Positions 35,536 to 46,689 of a stretch of 64,000 bases of DNA are shown here, piece by piece. Origin of the DNA: Heterodera schachtii (lineage: Eukaryota > Nematoda > Chromadorea > Rhabditida > Heteroderidae); assembly GCA_023374025.1 (NCBI GenBank), contig SIJG01000036.1:944777-1008776 (forward strand), given 5' to 3'. The first letter of the stretch is position 1. Every line of letters starts with the position of its first letter. The notes under the pieces were generated by a model, which had not been told where the DNA came from, made no database searches, and saw only the letters and a program-made list of their open reading frames with translations. The position numbers and the translations under genes are program-made.

Positions 35536-35605
35536 TATATGGGGCGCCATAAAAATCAGCGCCGCAAATGTCGTTCTACTGGGAGCCGCAAATGCCTACT
35601 TTGAA
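35536..35605. mobile_element. Orphan end of a foldback element like the one at 7.5 kb
   Basis: GC-rich words in a T-rich setting: GGGGCGCCATAAAAATCAGC, GCGCCGCAAATGTCG, TACTGGGAGCCGCAAATGCC. The two GCCGCAAATG words are 26 bp apart. Its reverse complement aligns with the left-end array at about 7,525-7,565 (CCCAGTA then GACATTTGCG). No matching inverted partner nearby, so a solitary end. Confidence 0.5.
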
Positions 35606-35609
35606 AAAT

Positions 35610-36310
35610 ATATTAAGACTCCCCAGGCGAAATTCCACTTTACCGGATAATGAATGTTTCATATTTGTTAAAAAATTATGCAGAGTCAATACAAAAATAT
35701 TAGCTGATAATTTAAGCTAATTTTGGATTCCGGTCAAATTCCGGAAATGTGAATAAGCATTTTGAATTGGTTAATTTATTTTATTTTTATTTATTCTTCT
35801 CATGTCCTTGGTTTTCATATTTTCCTAAATTTCTTTGGTATCCTTTTGCGATAATTTATTTTTCCATAATTTTTAGAATTTTATAACCCCCATTTTTTAT
35901 ATAGATTTTAAAATTTATATAAATCATTTTTACTTTAATTTTAGGCTATATTTTTTAAAGGAATTTTATTTTTCCTTTAATAATACATTTTCTTTTTTCT
36001 CCATTTTAATTATACTAAACTTTCTTTTCATTACATAATTTTCAATTAAAAATTACTTTTTCGCCTTTGGTAAATTAAATTAGGTTTAATTAACTTTTTG
36101 TTTTAATTTTTACTTGCACCAATTTTACAAAAAAAAATATAAATTTATTTTTAAACTTCCTAATTACATTATTTATGAATATATTTTGTCTTTAATATTA
36201 TTTTGGTATTATTATTATTTTATTTTCGGATTTAATCTTTTGAAATAAAAACAGCCGGGACTGAGACTTTCCAAGTATTTTGATAATAAATACATTTCAT
36301 CCGCACATAT
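35610..36310. other. AT-rich sequence without recognisable genes
   Basis: Strongly T-rich on the plus strand; nothing recognised. Confidence 0.6.
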
Positions 36311-36319
36311 TCTTTGGTT

Positions 36320-37080
36320 GGTGCTATAACGTTATATAAAAACCATCAAAAAGGGCGTTATATAAAAAACCATCAAATGAAAATTTCCAACCAAAAACTG
36401 CCCCTAACTTTGTCTAAGTTAAACCAAACTAAACATTCTTGGTATAATTCGATAGCCATAACCTTTCTCTATTAGATCACTTAAATTTAAAAAATTTGGC
36501 CAAGTTTTAGCAAGGTTATGGCCAAATGTATCCAAGGAACCAGTTTTAAAACATTTTTGATCAAAACTTTTTTGAAACTTCGCCAAATTTTTTGAAATTT
36601 TGCAGGCTAATAGAGAAAACATAGGGCTAGCGAATGGTATCAAGATCACTTTATTTTGTTAGTTCTAAGAAAGTTTTGGTCAGAATTTTTGATGATCAAA
36701 ATTATTTTATATTTAATGAAAATATTTTCGTTATAAATTGTTAAGATTTTTTATTTTCTTTATATCATTCGATAGTCCTAAGTTTACTCTATTAGCTTGC
36801 AAAATTTAAAAAAATTTGGCGAAGTTTCAAAAAGGTTTTGATCAAAAATGTTTTAAACCCGGTGCCTTGGATACATTTGGCCATAACCTTGCTCAAACTT
36901 GGCCAAATTTTTTAAATTTAAGTGATCTAATAGAGAAAGGTTAGGGCTATCGAATGATACCAAGAATATTTAATTTAGTTTACTTAGACAAAAGTTATGG
37001 GCAGTTTTTGTTGGAAACTTTCATTTGATGGTTTTTTATTAACGCCCTTTTTGATGGTTTTTATATAACGACTCAGCACC
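36320..37080. mobile_element. Foldback element 5, 26-bp terminal repeats, perfect 8-bp TSD
   Basis: The tip GGTGCTATAA is followed by a 26-bp unit at 36,330-36,355 (begins CGTTATATAAAAACC, ends AAAGGG) and a second, partly diverged unit from 36,356. The right side is the mirror: a unit at 37,045-37,070 and tip ACTCAGCACC (reverse GGTGCTGAGT). CTTTGGTT lies immediately outside both ends (36,312-36,319 and 37,081-37,088). Almost the entire 761 bp is self-complementary. Each half holds two copies of a module reading CGATAGYCCTAA...CTCTATTAG in one orientation or the other. No coding. Confidence 0.9.
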
Positions 37081-37088
37081 CTTTGGTT

Positions 37089-38180
37089 TATATAATTACC
37101 TATTTAATTAATGTTATTCGATGTGATCCTAAACTAAATATATTCTGTTAAAATTATTTCACTTCACATAAAATAGAAAGAATTTGATTGTAAAAAAGTT
37201 AATTAAAGAATAAAATTAATCATTCATATTTAATAAAGAAGACGAGAGAGACTTACAGTACAAAGATTCAAAAGGCATGAGTTAAAGAAAATGAAAAAAT
37301 TAAATTAAAATTAATTTGTTAATATAAAATAAAAATATATAAGAATAGCCAGAAAATTAATAAAATCAATTAAAAATAAAATTATAAGTTACTTGCCTTC
37401 AAAGTTTTGAATTTATAATTTTCTTTTAAAGCAATAAACACTTAAATAAACTCTTTACATTTTGTTCTATTATTAACCAAATACAGGCAAACGTTACCAA
37501 ATTGAACTTTGTAATTTTAACAAAAAATAATTACTTTGATTCCAAAAATTTAAAATTAATTTAATTCGTTTCTTGCGCGAATTGATAGCCTATTGTATAA
37601 AACAATAATTTATCTAAATAATTTATTAATATAAATATTTCACCACAGAACATATAAACAAATATTTTAATTTTCAGGAACATTTTGGCTTAATGAAAAT
37701 TTTGATTTAAGCCGTAAATAAAAATGCAAAAAACGATAAAAACTCAAAATAAAATGTGCCTAAAATAAAAATAAAAATCAAATCAAATAATACAAATACT
37801 TACGTTGGATGCGGTTGCAGAAAGAAGGGCTGTATGCATGAGTTTAAAAATAAACAAAATAACGATATTTCGAAGGTAAAATAATTAATAAATGTGAAAA
37901 TAATTATTAAATGGAATTAAAAAAAAGTTAAAACATCTAATAATAATAAGAGCAAAAATGAATGGATAAAAATTAAATTAATTCTAATTAATTCATAAAC
38001 GGTGTTTACTTCAGAGATGCGATCACAAAAGTTTAAAATCTTCATTTCAGCCATAAACAATCCTCAAAATAAAAGAACCCAGAATTATTTTAAAGGAATT
38101 TGTAATAAATTATTTTTTAATATTATTTCTATATTTTAATTATTAGAAATATTAAAATTAAAAGGAAAAAACCATTTATT
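37089..38180. other. AT-rich sequence without recognisable genes
   Basis: A-rich filler with GC-richer islets near 37,240-37,285 and 37,800-37,845. No gene seen. Confidence 0.65.
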
Positions 38181-38186
38181 CATAAC

Positions 38187-38228
38187 CAGGGCCCTACGGG
38201 CCCTGCTGAAAGCGCCGGGGCCGCTTTC
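38187..38228. repeat. GC-rich double hairpin
   Basis: Two adjoining perfect stem-loops: CAGGGCCC-TAC-GGGCCCTG, then GAAAGCG-CCGGGGC-CGCTTTC. They stand out sharply in AT-rich DNA and resemble the GC hairpins at 62 kb. The hAT-type element at 38,234 landed directly beside them. Confidence 0.65.
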
Positions 38229-38233
38229 AACAC

Positions 38234-39544
38234 CAGGGCTGTGCGAAAATCACAAAAAAAAATTTTCGTATACGAAAACGAAACGAAAAAGTGCATTCGA
38301 TACGAAAACGAAACACGAAACGAAAAAAGAAATTTTGAAAACCGAAAACGAAACACGAAACGAAAAAATTTTGACGGACGAAAACGAAACACGAAAACGA
38401 AAAAATAACCATTTTCGTACGAAACGAAACGAAAAAACCGAAAATTTTTTGAACTTATTTCAACCATAATTAAGAAACATAAAACTTTAAAATTGTATCC
38501 TCTAACTGAAGGAATGAAGATCCTAGTAGGTGGAAAAGCTAATGTGGCTCTAGGACAGGGGTGTGACCAAAAAAATTTTAAAATAAAGAACATTAATGAC
38601 AAAAAATAAGATTTAAGGTCAAAAAAGGCAATCTTGCAAAATTGGTTTGAATCAGTTAATATATAATTTTTTCGATAAAAAATGTATTAAATAGGGATTC
38701 GTTTTTTAGGCACAAAAAATCGCAAAATAGGCACCTAAAAAGGCAGAAAAAAATCGCAAAATAGGCACAAAAATCCTTAAATAGGCATTATAAAAGTCAT
38801 CGTAGACACCCCAAACCAAGCGGAAAACGCGTTTTTCTTGCTTATCTATGCGTATTAAGTGCGCAAAAATTTTAGGCATTTGCCTAAAAAAAGAAGCCCT
38901 AGTATTAAAATATTATGTTTTTCACATCCTATTATGGATTTTAACAATTTTTGGGAAGAAATTAGCAAATCGTACATTTCGGTGAAACCGTGCTGAAAAA
39001 AAAAGATTTTCAAACGTTTTTTTTTTGCAGTGTATTTTTTTTTACAAGTTGATGAATGGGAAGTGGGTCCGGCGGCGCCGAAAGGCGACGCCGGGAAAAT
39101 TTTTGAAAATTTGAGTGCTATTTCATAGCAGATTTTCTATTAAAATCGATAAAAACATGATTAAAAAATCGGTAAAATAAAGTGCGGTCATGCGGGATCG
39201 AACCTTAATGCACAACACAAAACAAACCTGCTGTTTTCACCACTAAACTAAAATACTTAAATAATAAAACTTATTATTTCTTACCAAAATAGTCATTCTT
39301 AAGGGTGTAAATATTTTCGTCTTTTTCGTAAAATATTGCTCTGACGAAAACGAAAACGAAACGAAAATCCAAAATTTTAAAAACCGAAAACGAAACACGA
39401 AACGAAAAACAAAATTTTGAAAACCGAAACCGAAAACGAAACGAAAAAATTTTAGTGGACGAAAACGAAACACGAAAACGAAACTCAAAAAGTGCCGAAA
39501 ATGTAGGACGAAACGAAAACGACACGAAATTTCGTCCAGCCCTG
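38234..39544. mobile_element. hAT-type non-autonomous element (1.3 kb), perfect 8-bp TSD
   Basis: The ends CAGGGCTGTGCGAAA and (reversed) CAGGGCTGGACGAAA are inverted repeats of hAT style. TTCAACAC flanks both sides (38,226-38,233 and 39,545-39,552). Just inside each end is an array of CGAAAACGAAACACGAAAC-like words in the same orientation on both sides (38,260-38,445 and 39,340-39,530). The interior has a duplicated AAATAGGCAC motif, a shared GC-rich block at 39,069-39,100 and a tRNA-like stretch. No transposase, so mobilised by another copy if active at all. Confidence 0.8.
39181..39256 (-). tRNA. tRNA-like sequence inside the hAT-type element
   Basis: Read on the minus strand it has a perfect A-box match (TAGTTTAGTGG) and a B box (GGTTCGATCCC) about 35 bases later, as in tRNA genes and tRNA-derived SINEs. 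Acceptor and T stems pair poorly, so it is more likely a captured tRNA fragment or SINE head than a working gene. Confidence 0.35.
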
Positions 39545-39589
39545 TTCAACACCGGTGCCAGCGGGTTTAAATGTTTTTAAATGTATATC

Positions 39590-39930
39590 AGCACTTTACA
39601 CTGAGCAAAATTTGAATCAGTGCGAATGCTTTCCAAATATCAGGGATTCTATACAACTTTGTAAACAACTTCCATACAACTTTCACCCAATTTTACAACA
39701 TTATATACAACATTCATACATTTTTGTATACAACTTTCAACCCAACTTATAAAATTTAATAAATTTTTTGTAAAATAATTTGCAAAAAAAACACAGTATG
39801 AATGCATTTTTATATGTATAAAGATTACCTACGTTAGAATTAGAATCGTGTATAATCTCGAACTCAAGATTGGTACTTTGAGTTTACATTCATGAAGCAC
39901 CCAACTTTCAACTTGTTTTGACCGCAAGGT
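39590..39930. repeat. Repeat block bordering the Helitron gene on the 3' side
   Basis: Contains a stretch of over 70 bp (39,655-39,735; TTGTAAACAACTTCC, CAACTTTCACCC, ACATTATATACAACATTC) found in the same orientation at 47,975-48,050. A second stretch (39,825-39,920; ACCTACGTT, GAACTCAAGATTGGTACTT, GAAGCACCCAAC) recurs inverted at 47,216-47,305 and beyond. These probably mark the outer parts of the Helitron or a satellite it landed in. Confidence 0.6.
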
Positions 39931-39999
39931 TTGCAGTTCCTTAAAATATTTTGTTTATAGAACACAAACAGACAAAAAGAAATAGCAAAATAACAAAAA

Positions 40000-42063
40000 T
40001 CAATCAAAATAATCTTCATAATCATCAGAATTTTCTTGTGTTTGATTTTCACTCGTATCGGCAGAATGCGTCCCCACAGCAATTTCATTCATCCCCGTGT
40101 CAAAGTGTTCTATTGCAATTTCAGCCACTATGTTCGAAGTAGTCCCCACGGGCTGTCTGTTCATCACATTCGGGTCTTCCAATAGCTCGTTGTAAACAAC
40201 ATTGTTGATATATGTGTCACCCACGTCCCCACTTTGGCAGTACGGCGCAAACACACGGATTCCATCCATCTGTGTGACGCGTGACATGGCCACATAGACC
40301 TGTCCATGTGAAAAACATTGTCGTCCGTTCAAGACGAGTGCCATCCGATGCAGTGTCTGGCCCTGTGCCTGAATCGATACATATAAACTAATAAATTTTC
40401 AATTTTTTAATTTTATTTATAGTCATAGCGAAACATAGCCGGACGGGGAACTGCAAACGACGAAAGCGCAACCCGCGATGGTGACGACCCCTCCCATATT
40501 CGAATTGAACCCGTGGTAACACAATAACATGGCCAGCATCTGCGCGGGGGCCGGTGAGTATTCGGCAAAAGATACTATCTTCTGCCATCTTCATCACTTG
40601 GAGCCGGGTTCCATTGCACAGGCCTTGAGTGACGTCCAAGTTCCGTATTAGCATGACCGGCGTCCCCACCTATAATTGAAAATTTCATAATATATATATA
40701 TAGCCTAATTGACCTTCAAAGTCAGTTGATGTGGTGGCATTCCCGACGGCATTTCATTATGAACTGCTTCAGTGTTGAAGTCAGTACGGAAATTGTGTAA
40801 TCGTCATTCGGTTCCAGTGGTTCATCAATAGATGGAAACTCCTTGGCGTCCCCACTCATTCTTGCCAGCGCTATTTCGTTGATGTACTGGACATCGTTGT
40901 TGGTCGGACAAAGGACAGCGTTGTTGGCAATGGCATCGGCATTAGATAACGGGTCTTTGAAAAGACCATCAGGAAAACAGAATTGAATTGCTTCATCAAG
41001 GTTTTGCAACACAAGCTGAGGAGGAATATGGATCTGGTTCGTCCCCACTTTGCTCTGTCCACTTCCAATTTCGTTCAGCCACTCGCGCAAAGAGTGCTCG
41101 CCAGGTGCTGTCCGCATGTTGATGGTCAAGCTGTTTCATATATTTTTGCAAAAGATAAATTTTGTAACTAAAAGATACAAGTGTTACCTCAACTTTTCGA
41201 ATCCCTTGAAAAGCCTGTCCATTTTGATGCTTTCCGCAACTTGATCCTCTCTAGTGCCGTGTTCAACCACAGGTGCGAGTTGACGCCAGTCCCCACTCAG
41301 AACGATGACTTTTCCACCGAAAGGAAGCGCCCCCGCACAAACATCTCTCAACAGACGTTCTATGTATCGTAGAACCTTACTACTAAGCATGCTGATTTCC
41401 TACGAATGTTTTTTAGACTAATAATGAAAATAAAAGTACATCAATGATGATGAGATCAGCCTCCCGCAGTTGTTGAGCCTTTTCTGCTTCGAAATTCAGC
41501 ATTGGTGCCGTTTCATCAGTGACGTCATTTGGCACAAAAAAGTGACGGTGAGCAGTGCCTCCTCCAATCAAAAGCAAAGCCGCAATTCCAGTACTTGCCG
41601 CAGCAATCACAGCAGAACGTCTGAGGGAATCCTGGAAAATTTAAAGCTCACAAAAATAGAGAACAGTGTATATGACCTTGTCACGTCCCCACACAGTATC
41701 TGCACCATCGCTAAGCATGGGTTTGCCAGCAACACACCATTTGATTAAAGTGTTGTAAAAGAATGTTTTTCCTGAGAAAAAAAACCAATTACAACAAATA
41801 ACAAAATTACCGCATCCTACGGCTCCTTCGAGGAAAAAAAGTTTATGCTCGCCCCCGCTTAAGACAGCCTGCGATATTTTATCAAAAGCAGCCATTTGAT
41901 CAACATTTAACTGTCCAACTTGATCAACCGCAATTTGTTGTAAGCTTTTTCGGCGTTGGTTAGCGTCCCCACCATAGAAATCGTCCAGCAGATTGTCTTC
42001 CTCCATTAAAGTTGCTTGTCGTTGAAAGTCATAGTCCTCAGGCAAGCCAGAAAGACCGACGTT
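40000..42063 (-). CDS. Helitron: Pif1-family helicase domain
   Basis: Walker A is GAVGCGKTFFYNTL, split by an intron after GCG (about 41,772-41,812). Next are IAALLLIGGGTAHRHF, LREADLIIIDV (Walker B type), FGGKVIVLSGDWRQLAPVV (about 41,265-41,320), NMRT, VGTPVMLIRNLD (40,640-40,669), FRRLQFPVRLCFAMTINK and GQTLHRMALVL...HGQVYVAMSR at the end. This is the full set of superfamily 1B helicase motifs of Helitrons. A one-base frame break near 40,795 separates the NMRT part from SGMPPHQLTLK-VGTPVML. Confidence 0.85.
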
Positions 42064-45000
42064 CCTGTTAACACAAAACAGGTAATTGTATAAATAATTA
42101 CATGAAATATTCTTGATTCTTACCCACTATTCGTGCCCATACAGTTAAGAAAATACTCAATATTTTTCATGACTTCAGTGGTACGTAAACCAATCGACTT
42201 TGGAATTGCCCCAGGATGCGCCCCCGCGACAGGTGGGTTCATTTCATCTAGAAATTGGTCAAACAGCTTCTGAGGTTCTGACGGATTAGCGTGAGCGATT
42301 AGCATTGCGAAAAAATGCTGTAGCCGCTTGAGATTGGAGATCTCAGCGCATGCTTCTTGCATTGAACGAATGAATAGCTCATCACAAACTTGCAAACCAA
42401 GATGTTGTGCCGCCCCCGCAAATGTCGAAAAGAAAATGCCATCAACAGTTCTAAGGTCTTCAAAGTTTTTGGGGCCAGGCCGATGGAGAAGGAGCATTCT
42501 AATTTTGTTATCATATTGATATAGACAAAGGTTCTTACCTCATCGAAAAAAGCTCATGTTTCCGTGGTGATACAGTGTATACCCGAACAAACATTCGAGC
42601 TTTGTCTGGGTCTTCGGACAGTGTGCGCCCCCGCTTTTTCCACGAGCGTAACTTATAATCCCACCTTCAATAAAATTAATAAAATATGTAAGTTTACTAA
42701 TACTAACGAATAGAAATAAGGCACGCGGTCGTAAGTTAGGAGCGCAGCATCAGGGTCCGTTCGGCACAGCATAAAAAAGCTGGTCAGCCTTGTGTTTTCC
42801 TTGACTTTCCACTGGCCTTCTTCTTCGTGTCCTTCTTCAACAACTATGGTTTGGCCTCCCTCATCGTGGACACTTAGAGTGTAAATTTGATGTGACGTCC
42901 CCACAATTTTGTAAGAATGCAAGCGCAGGTATGCTTCCATGGCGGTCATATAGCGAACTTTGAAAGTTGCCGCAATTTCGTCATAGTCGAAGGTCTGCTC
43001 TGTGTCGTCCCCACTTCTCCTTGAAGCATTCCTACGTGGCTGAGCTACCTGCACATATGCCTTTTCAAAACCTTAACATAATAATAAGAGCAATCTTAAA
43101 AATTGAAAATACCTTTGAGAAGGTACTTGAATATGTATTTGCAAGCCTTCTGGCCAAATACATATTCGATATTGACATGGCATCCGTATTTCAACAACAA
43201 ATACGAATTATATGGAATTACGCGACTATCATCAAGAAGCAATGCTCCACGGCCCCCCTTGCGTCTTTTAAAGTGTGTTTGGCCACATTCATCCTTAATA
43301 TACTAAGTCTGTAAGAAGAGACAATCTGTTTTACATGTTGTCTTTCTGGTAGCCTTCCATGGCATGGGATGCGCGTATAGCGCACTTCTGCCCAGTCTCT
43401 CTCAGGATCTGTGGCGGGGATGTGATTGTCGTCCATTACTTGATTTTCGTCCCCACGTCGTGGTGCTACTTGCAAATCATCTCCGGGTGCCAAGCGGACA
43501 TAACTGGTATAGCGTACTTCTGAAAGAAACATTTCTATGGAAATCTCTAAAAAGTTGAACCCGAAAGTTCGGTGTGGTCCGAATATGGCTTTGGGAAGTG
43601 TTTACGGCAGCGCGACCCCTCAAGACAAGCAGCGTTGCAGTCGTGCAGCATCATTGTTGTGACATAATGCCAAAGACGTCGCTGCTGATTGGCTTCTGGT
43701 GAATGATCGTTCAATGGCGGCAGTTTTGGAATACGCGCACTAACGTATTCGTCTACTTGCTCAGGTGTTGATATGCGGCCCCCCTTTTCAAGAATTAACA
43801 GAAGGTGAATATGAGGCATGCCTGTTTGCAATGTATATTGTATTTATTTGCTTTTGAAAAAAACGAACCGCGCTTTGATGTTCAACACTGTAACACCACC
43901 CAGCCACGGGTCCCAAGACACATCGTTCTGTTACGTCTTTAATGAACTCAGTTGCCTTATCCATAAAGATCCGGCAGACGATGTCAGGACGATGGACGTA
44001 ATTCTGACGCCCTCGCAAAGCTTCGGTAATTTCAGGCCATTTTGGGTTGCCCGTGAACGTGATAAACCTAATGTTAAGAATAAAATTGTCTTTAAGTTAA
44101 AAAATTTACTTACCATGTTGGGGCCCCCAAATGCCGCACCATTGTCATCAAATCGGCATATTTGCTTTGGTAATATTGCCGCGACCCCGCAAAAGTTTGT
44201 GGCATCAAAAATACACTACCAAGCTTGGCATTCCGTCCCCACTTCTGGAGTCCCTTTTCCATTGCAGCGATGTACTCCCGCGCGAGTATTCTGCGGTAGT
44301 TTTTTTTCCGCTTGATGTCTTTCAAATGTTCGAGGTCGTTGCGCTCGATCCGGTTGAGCACTGTGATTGTGAAGTACTCAGCCAGCCGACGTGCAAACCA
44401 TAACCAATGGAAAGAAGTCTTATCGTCCCCACGAATGGCCATTCGGTATTTGTAAAATTGTTTCTCTGAGATGTTGGTTCTTCCCGGCACAGCTGTTACT
44501 TCGTTTTCAAAAATTGGGTCTTCCTTATGGATGTCCTGAGTTTCTTGTGCCGACGTCCCCACTTCGGTATCATAGCTTGTGCCTTGGTTTAGATCAGCAT
44601 CCAATTGGCATTCTGGCTCGGGAACTAATTCTGGTTCAACATTTTCAGACGTCCCCACTTGTTGACCAACACAGTCATCATTTGGGTGAGATGCATCCAT
44701 GGATAAGTTGGAAATATCATTGATAGTCAGTTGTTGGTGTGCCTCACGCGAACCCTGTTCATTATCAAAAAAATAAATAAAATAATGAATTAAAAAATGT
44801 ATTTAAACTCACCACGCATCCCCGTTTCTTTATAAACCATCTCCAACCAAGTGTGCCACGAGGATGAAGAAGGGGAAAGCAACAGGGGTCAATCTGCGGC
44901 ATGCCGTTCTTGAGCTCCCTCATTTTTCCCGCCTTATCAGACAACCAAAAGCCTTAAAATAATATTGCTTAATTTTGATTTGAAATAATTGTTTACCACT

Positions 45001-46689
45001 AATTTGGGGTGGAAGTCCATCCTCCTGAATCCAGATAACGGCGACTTGTTTTGCAGAAGGGGCGTCTGCGCGTTCAATTAACGTTACGTCCCCACGATTG
45101 CTAATCTCAGCAGACTTTAGGTCACGATCAGTGAGAAGAACAATCTAAATAAAGTTATATTTATTGTTATTTCTATTTAAAAAACAAACCTGAAAGTGCG
45201 GCATAGCTCCAGTTGCAGCCGTCGCAGCTTGGACTTTCGTCCCCACAGTCTGGAAGGCCCTTCCAAAAGGGTTTTCCCTTATTAGTTCTTCCAGTTTGCA
45301 GATTATTTCCGTTTTGATATGCGGCGCCAAAGCAGTGTCAAAGTTTTCCTCCCTGATGCCCAAAGCTGCCTCAGGAGTCAAAGTGTACACCTGTGCAAAA
45401 GTAGGTCGACGGCCCTCCGGTGCTATTAAGTCGCTGAACATAAATGAAAATTCCCCTTAAATTGGATTTTAAACAGGCATGCTTTTGCAAAAAACCATTG
45501 TATTTGCAAGTGTCCATACGGCCCCCCATCTGCTCAGCAGGTGCCTTTTCGCCATGAGTAGACGCAAAGGCGAAAGTGTTGTTGAACGGCATGGTGTTGT
45601 TCAAAAAAGCCTCCCGCAAGCGCTCATCTGTTGCGCCAACCAACCCCTTGATGAAGTCATTTGGCGGTTGTTGCAGTTCATCTAGTTCGGCCAGCATTTG
45701 GTCTGTGTGCGCGTCACCATTGGCACAACATGGAGTATGTCGCCCCCCCTTAATCTTCTCATGCTCCCCACGTAGAAGACGCGCCCCGCAGTGCTGACAG
45801 ATAAAGTCTCCAAACTGTCCGCTGTCATAGTAGTCAACCTAAGTATTAAATTAAGGCATTTTAATCAAATTTAATAGGAAAATTTTGACTCGATGGCCAG
45901 CTGATCGGGAGGCACACTTTACTACAGAATTTTGGTGACATCTAGCAGAAGAACGTCCCCACTTATCCATATAATTCTTTCGTTTAAAAGGAACTGAAGG
46001 TCCAATAACATGTTTGAATTCGTTCATATAAGTGACGCATGCAATGAATGCCGAAGCATTTTGTTGGCACTGAGCATAATTTGTGCATGTGCAATCGTCC
46101 CCACATCGTGTTTGAGTCCTGCAAGTTGAACGTCTCCGACTTCGCGAAGCCGTTTTGGATGGCCAAGAACGCTGCTGGTAGTCAGCAAGAGCTAGGCGCA
46201 TACGTTGTTCAACGATTTTGGTGTTCCGTTCATTTAACTCAAATTTCTAACACTTATGAAAAATATAGATAAAATTTTTACTTTAATAAGTCGTAAATTC
46301 ACTCTACGCGCGTTCCCGTCCCCACTTGGAACAATGTTCGCACGAATGTGCCCAATCTGACGCGGCGGATCATATTGGAGGTCCTTGTCCACAGTTGGTT
46401 CAAAATTTCTGACGCCGTCCCCACGTGGTTTCTTTATTAACGGGGCCAAATTATCAGCATCATTCGAATTCACAATTGGCGTCTCAATGGCATTTGATGT
46501 AGTAGGCTCTGAATCAAATTAGATTTCAATTTTTTATTGATAATTTATCTTTTAACCTTGACTGATACCAAGACGATGAATTTGGTTACTGCTCGGCCCC
46601 CCAGAATCATCGCCATCGTTAGGTGTTTCGCGGGTGGTCCGGCATCGTAAACGCATCGCTTCTTTGCGTTGTTGTTCCTTCGACGGCAT
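40000..46689 (-). CDS. Helitron replication initiator/helicase (Rep-Hel), many short introns
   Basis: A near-complete Helitron protein gene, read from 46,689 (ATG; MPSKEQQRKEAMRLR) to a stop at 40,000. By eye there are roughly 22 exons split by AT-rich introns of about 40-60 nt, most with GT...AG ends (for example 46,509-46,556). Order: basic N-terminus, Cys-rich zinc-binding segment, Helitron-like N domain, HUH Rep nuclease, then a Pif1-type helicase with Walker A. It should nick and unwind DNA for rolling-circle transposition. Catalytic motifs are present. Near 40,795 the frame must shift by one base between PNDDYTIS and the conserved SGMPPHQLTLK, and the intron near 40,390-40,430 lacks a clear GT donor. 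This copy is therefore probably slightly damaged. Exons carry an unusual G-tract motif reported separately. Confidence 0.85.
43110..44700 (-). CDS. Helitron: HUH Rep endonuclease domain
   Basis: The Helitron-like N segment (TFAGSRQYYQSKYADLMTMV) is at about 44,120-44,190. After an intron comes the HUH motif MPHIHLLLIL (about 43,790-43,820; the histidine pair coordinates the metal). At 43,113-43,190 is the two-tyrosine motif ACKYIFKYLLKG preceded by IPYNSYLLLKYGCHVNIEYV, matching the Y-x-x-K-Y arrangement that performs the DNA nicks in Helitron Rep proteins. All catalytic residues I can identify are in place. Introns at about 44,068-44,114, 43,821-43,868 and 43,068-43,113 interrupt the domain. 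Confidence 0.85.
45457..45840 (-). CDS. Helitron: Cys-rich zinc-binding N-terminal exon
   Basis: Reads FICQHCGARLLRGEHEK followed by HTPCCANGD, the CxxC...CC arrangement typical near the N-terminus of Helitron proteins. Then comes a helical stretch (PPNDFIKGLVGATDERLREA) and NTFAFASTHGE, which corresponds to the conserved 'N..FAFTS' segment of the family. The exon is bounded by introns at about 45,841-45,890 and 45,435-45,476. Part of the larger gene at 40,000-46,689. Confidence 0.75.

Noticed and set aside
44110..45790. Near-matches to the Helitron G motif (GCGGGGTCG near 44,183, GGGGGGGCG near 45,741, GTGGGGAGC near 45,767, and others)
   Set aside because: They break the N/N' pairing or the final CG and were not counted; some may be decayed copies.
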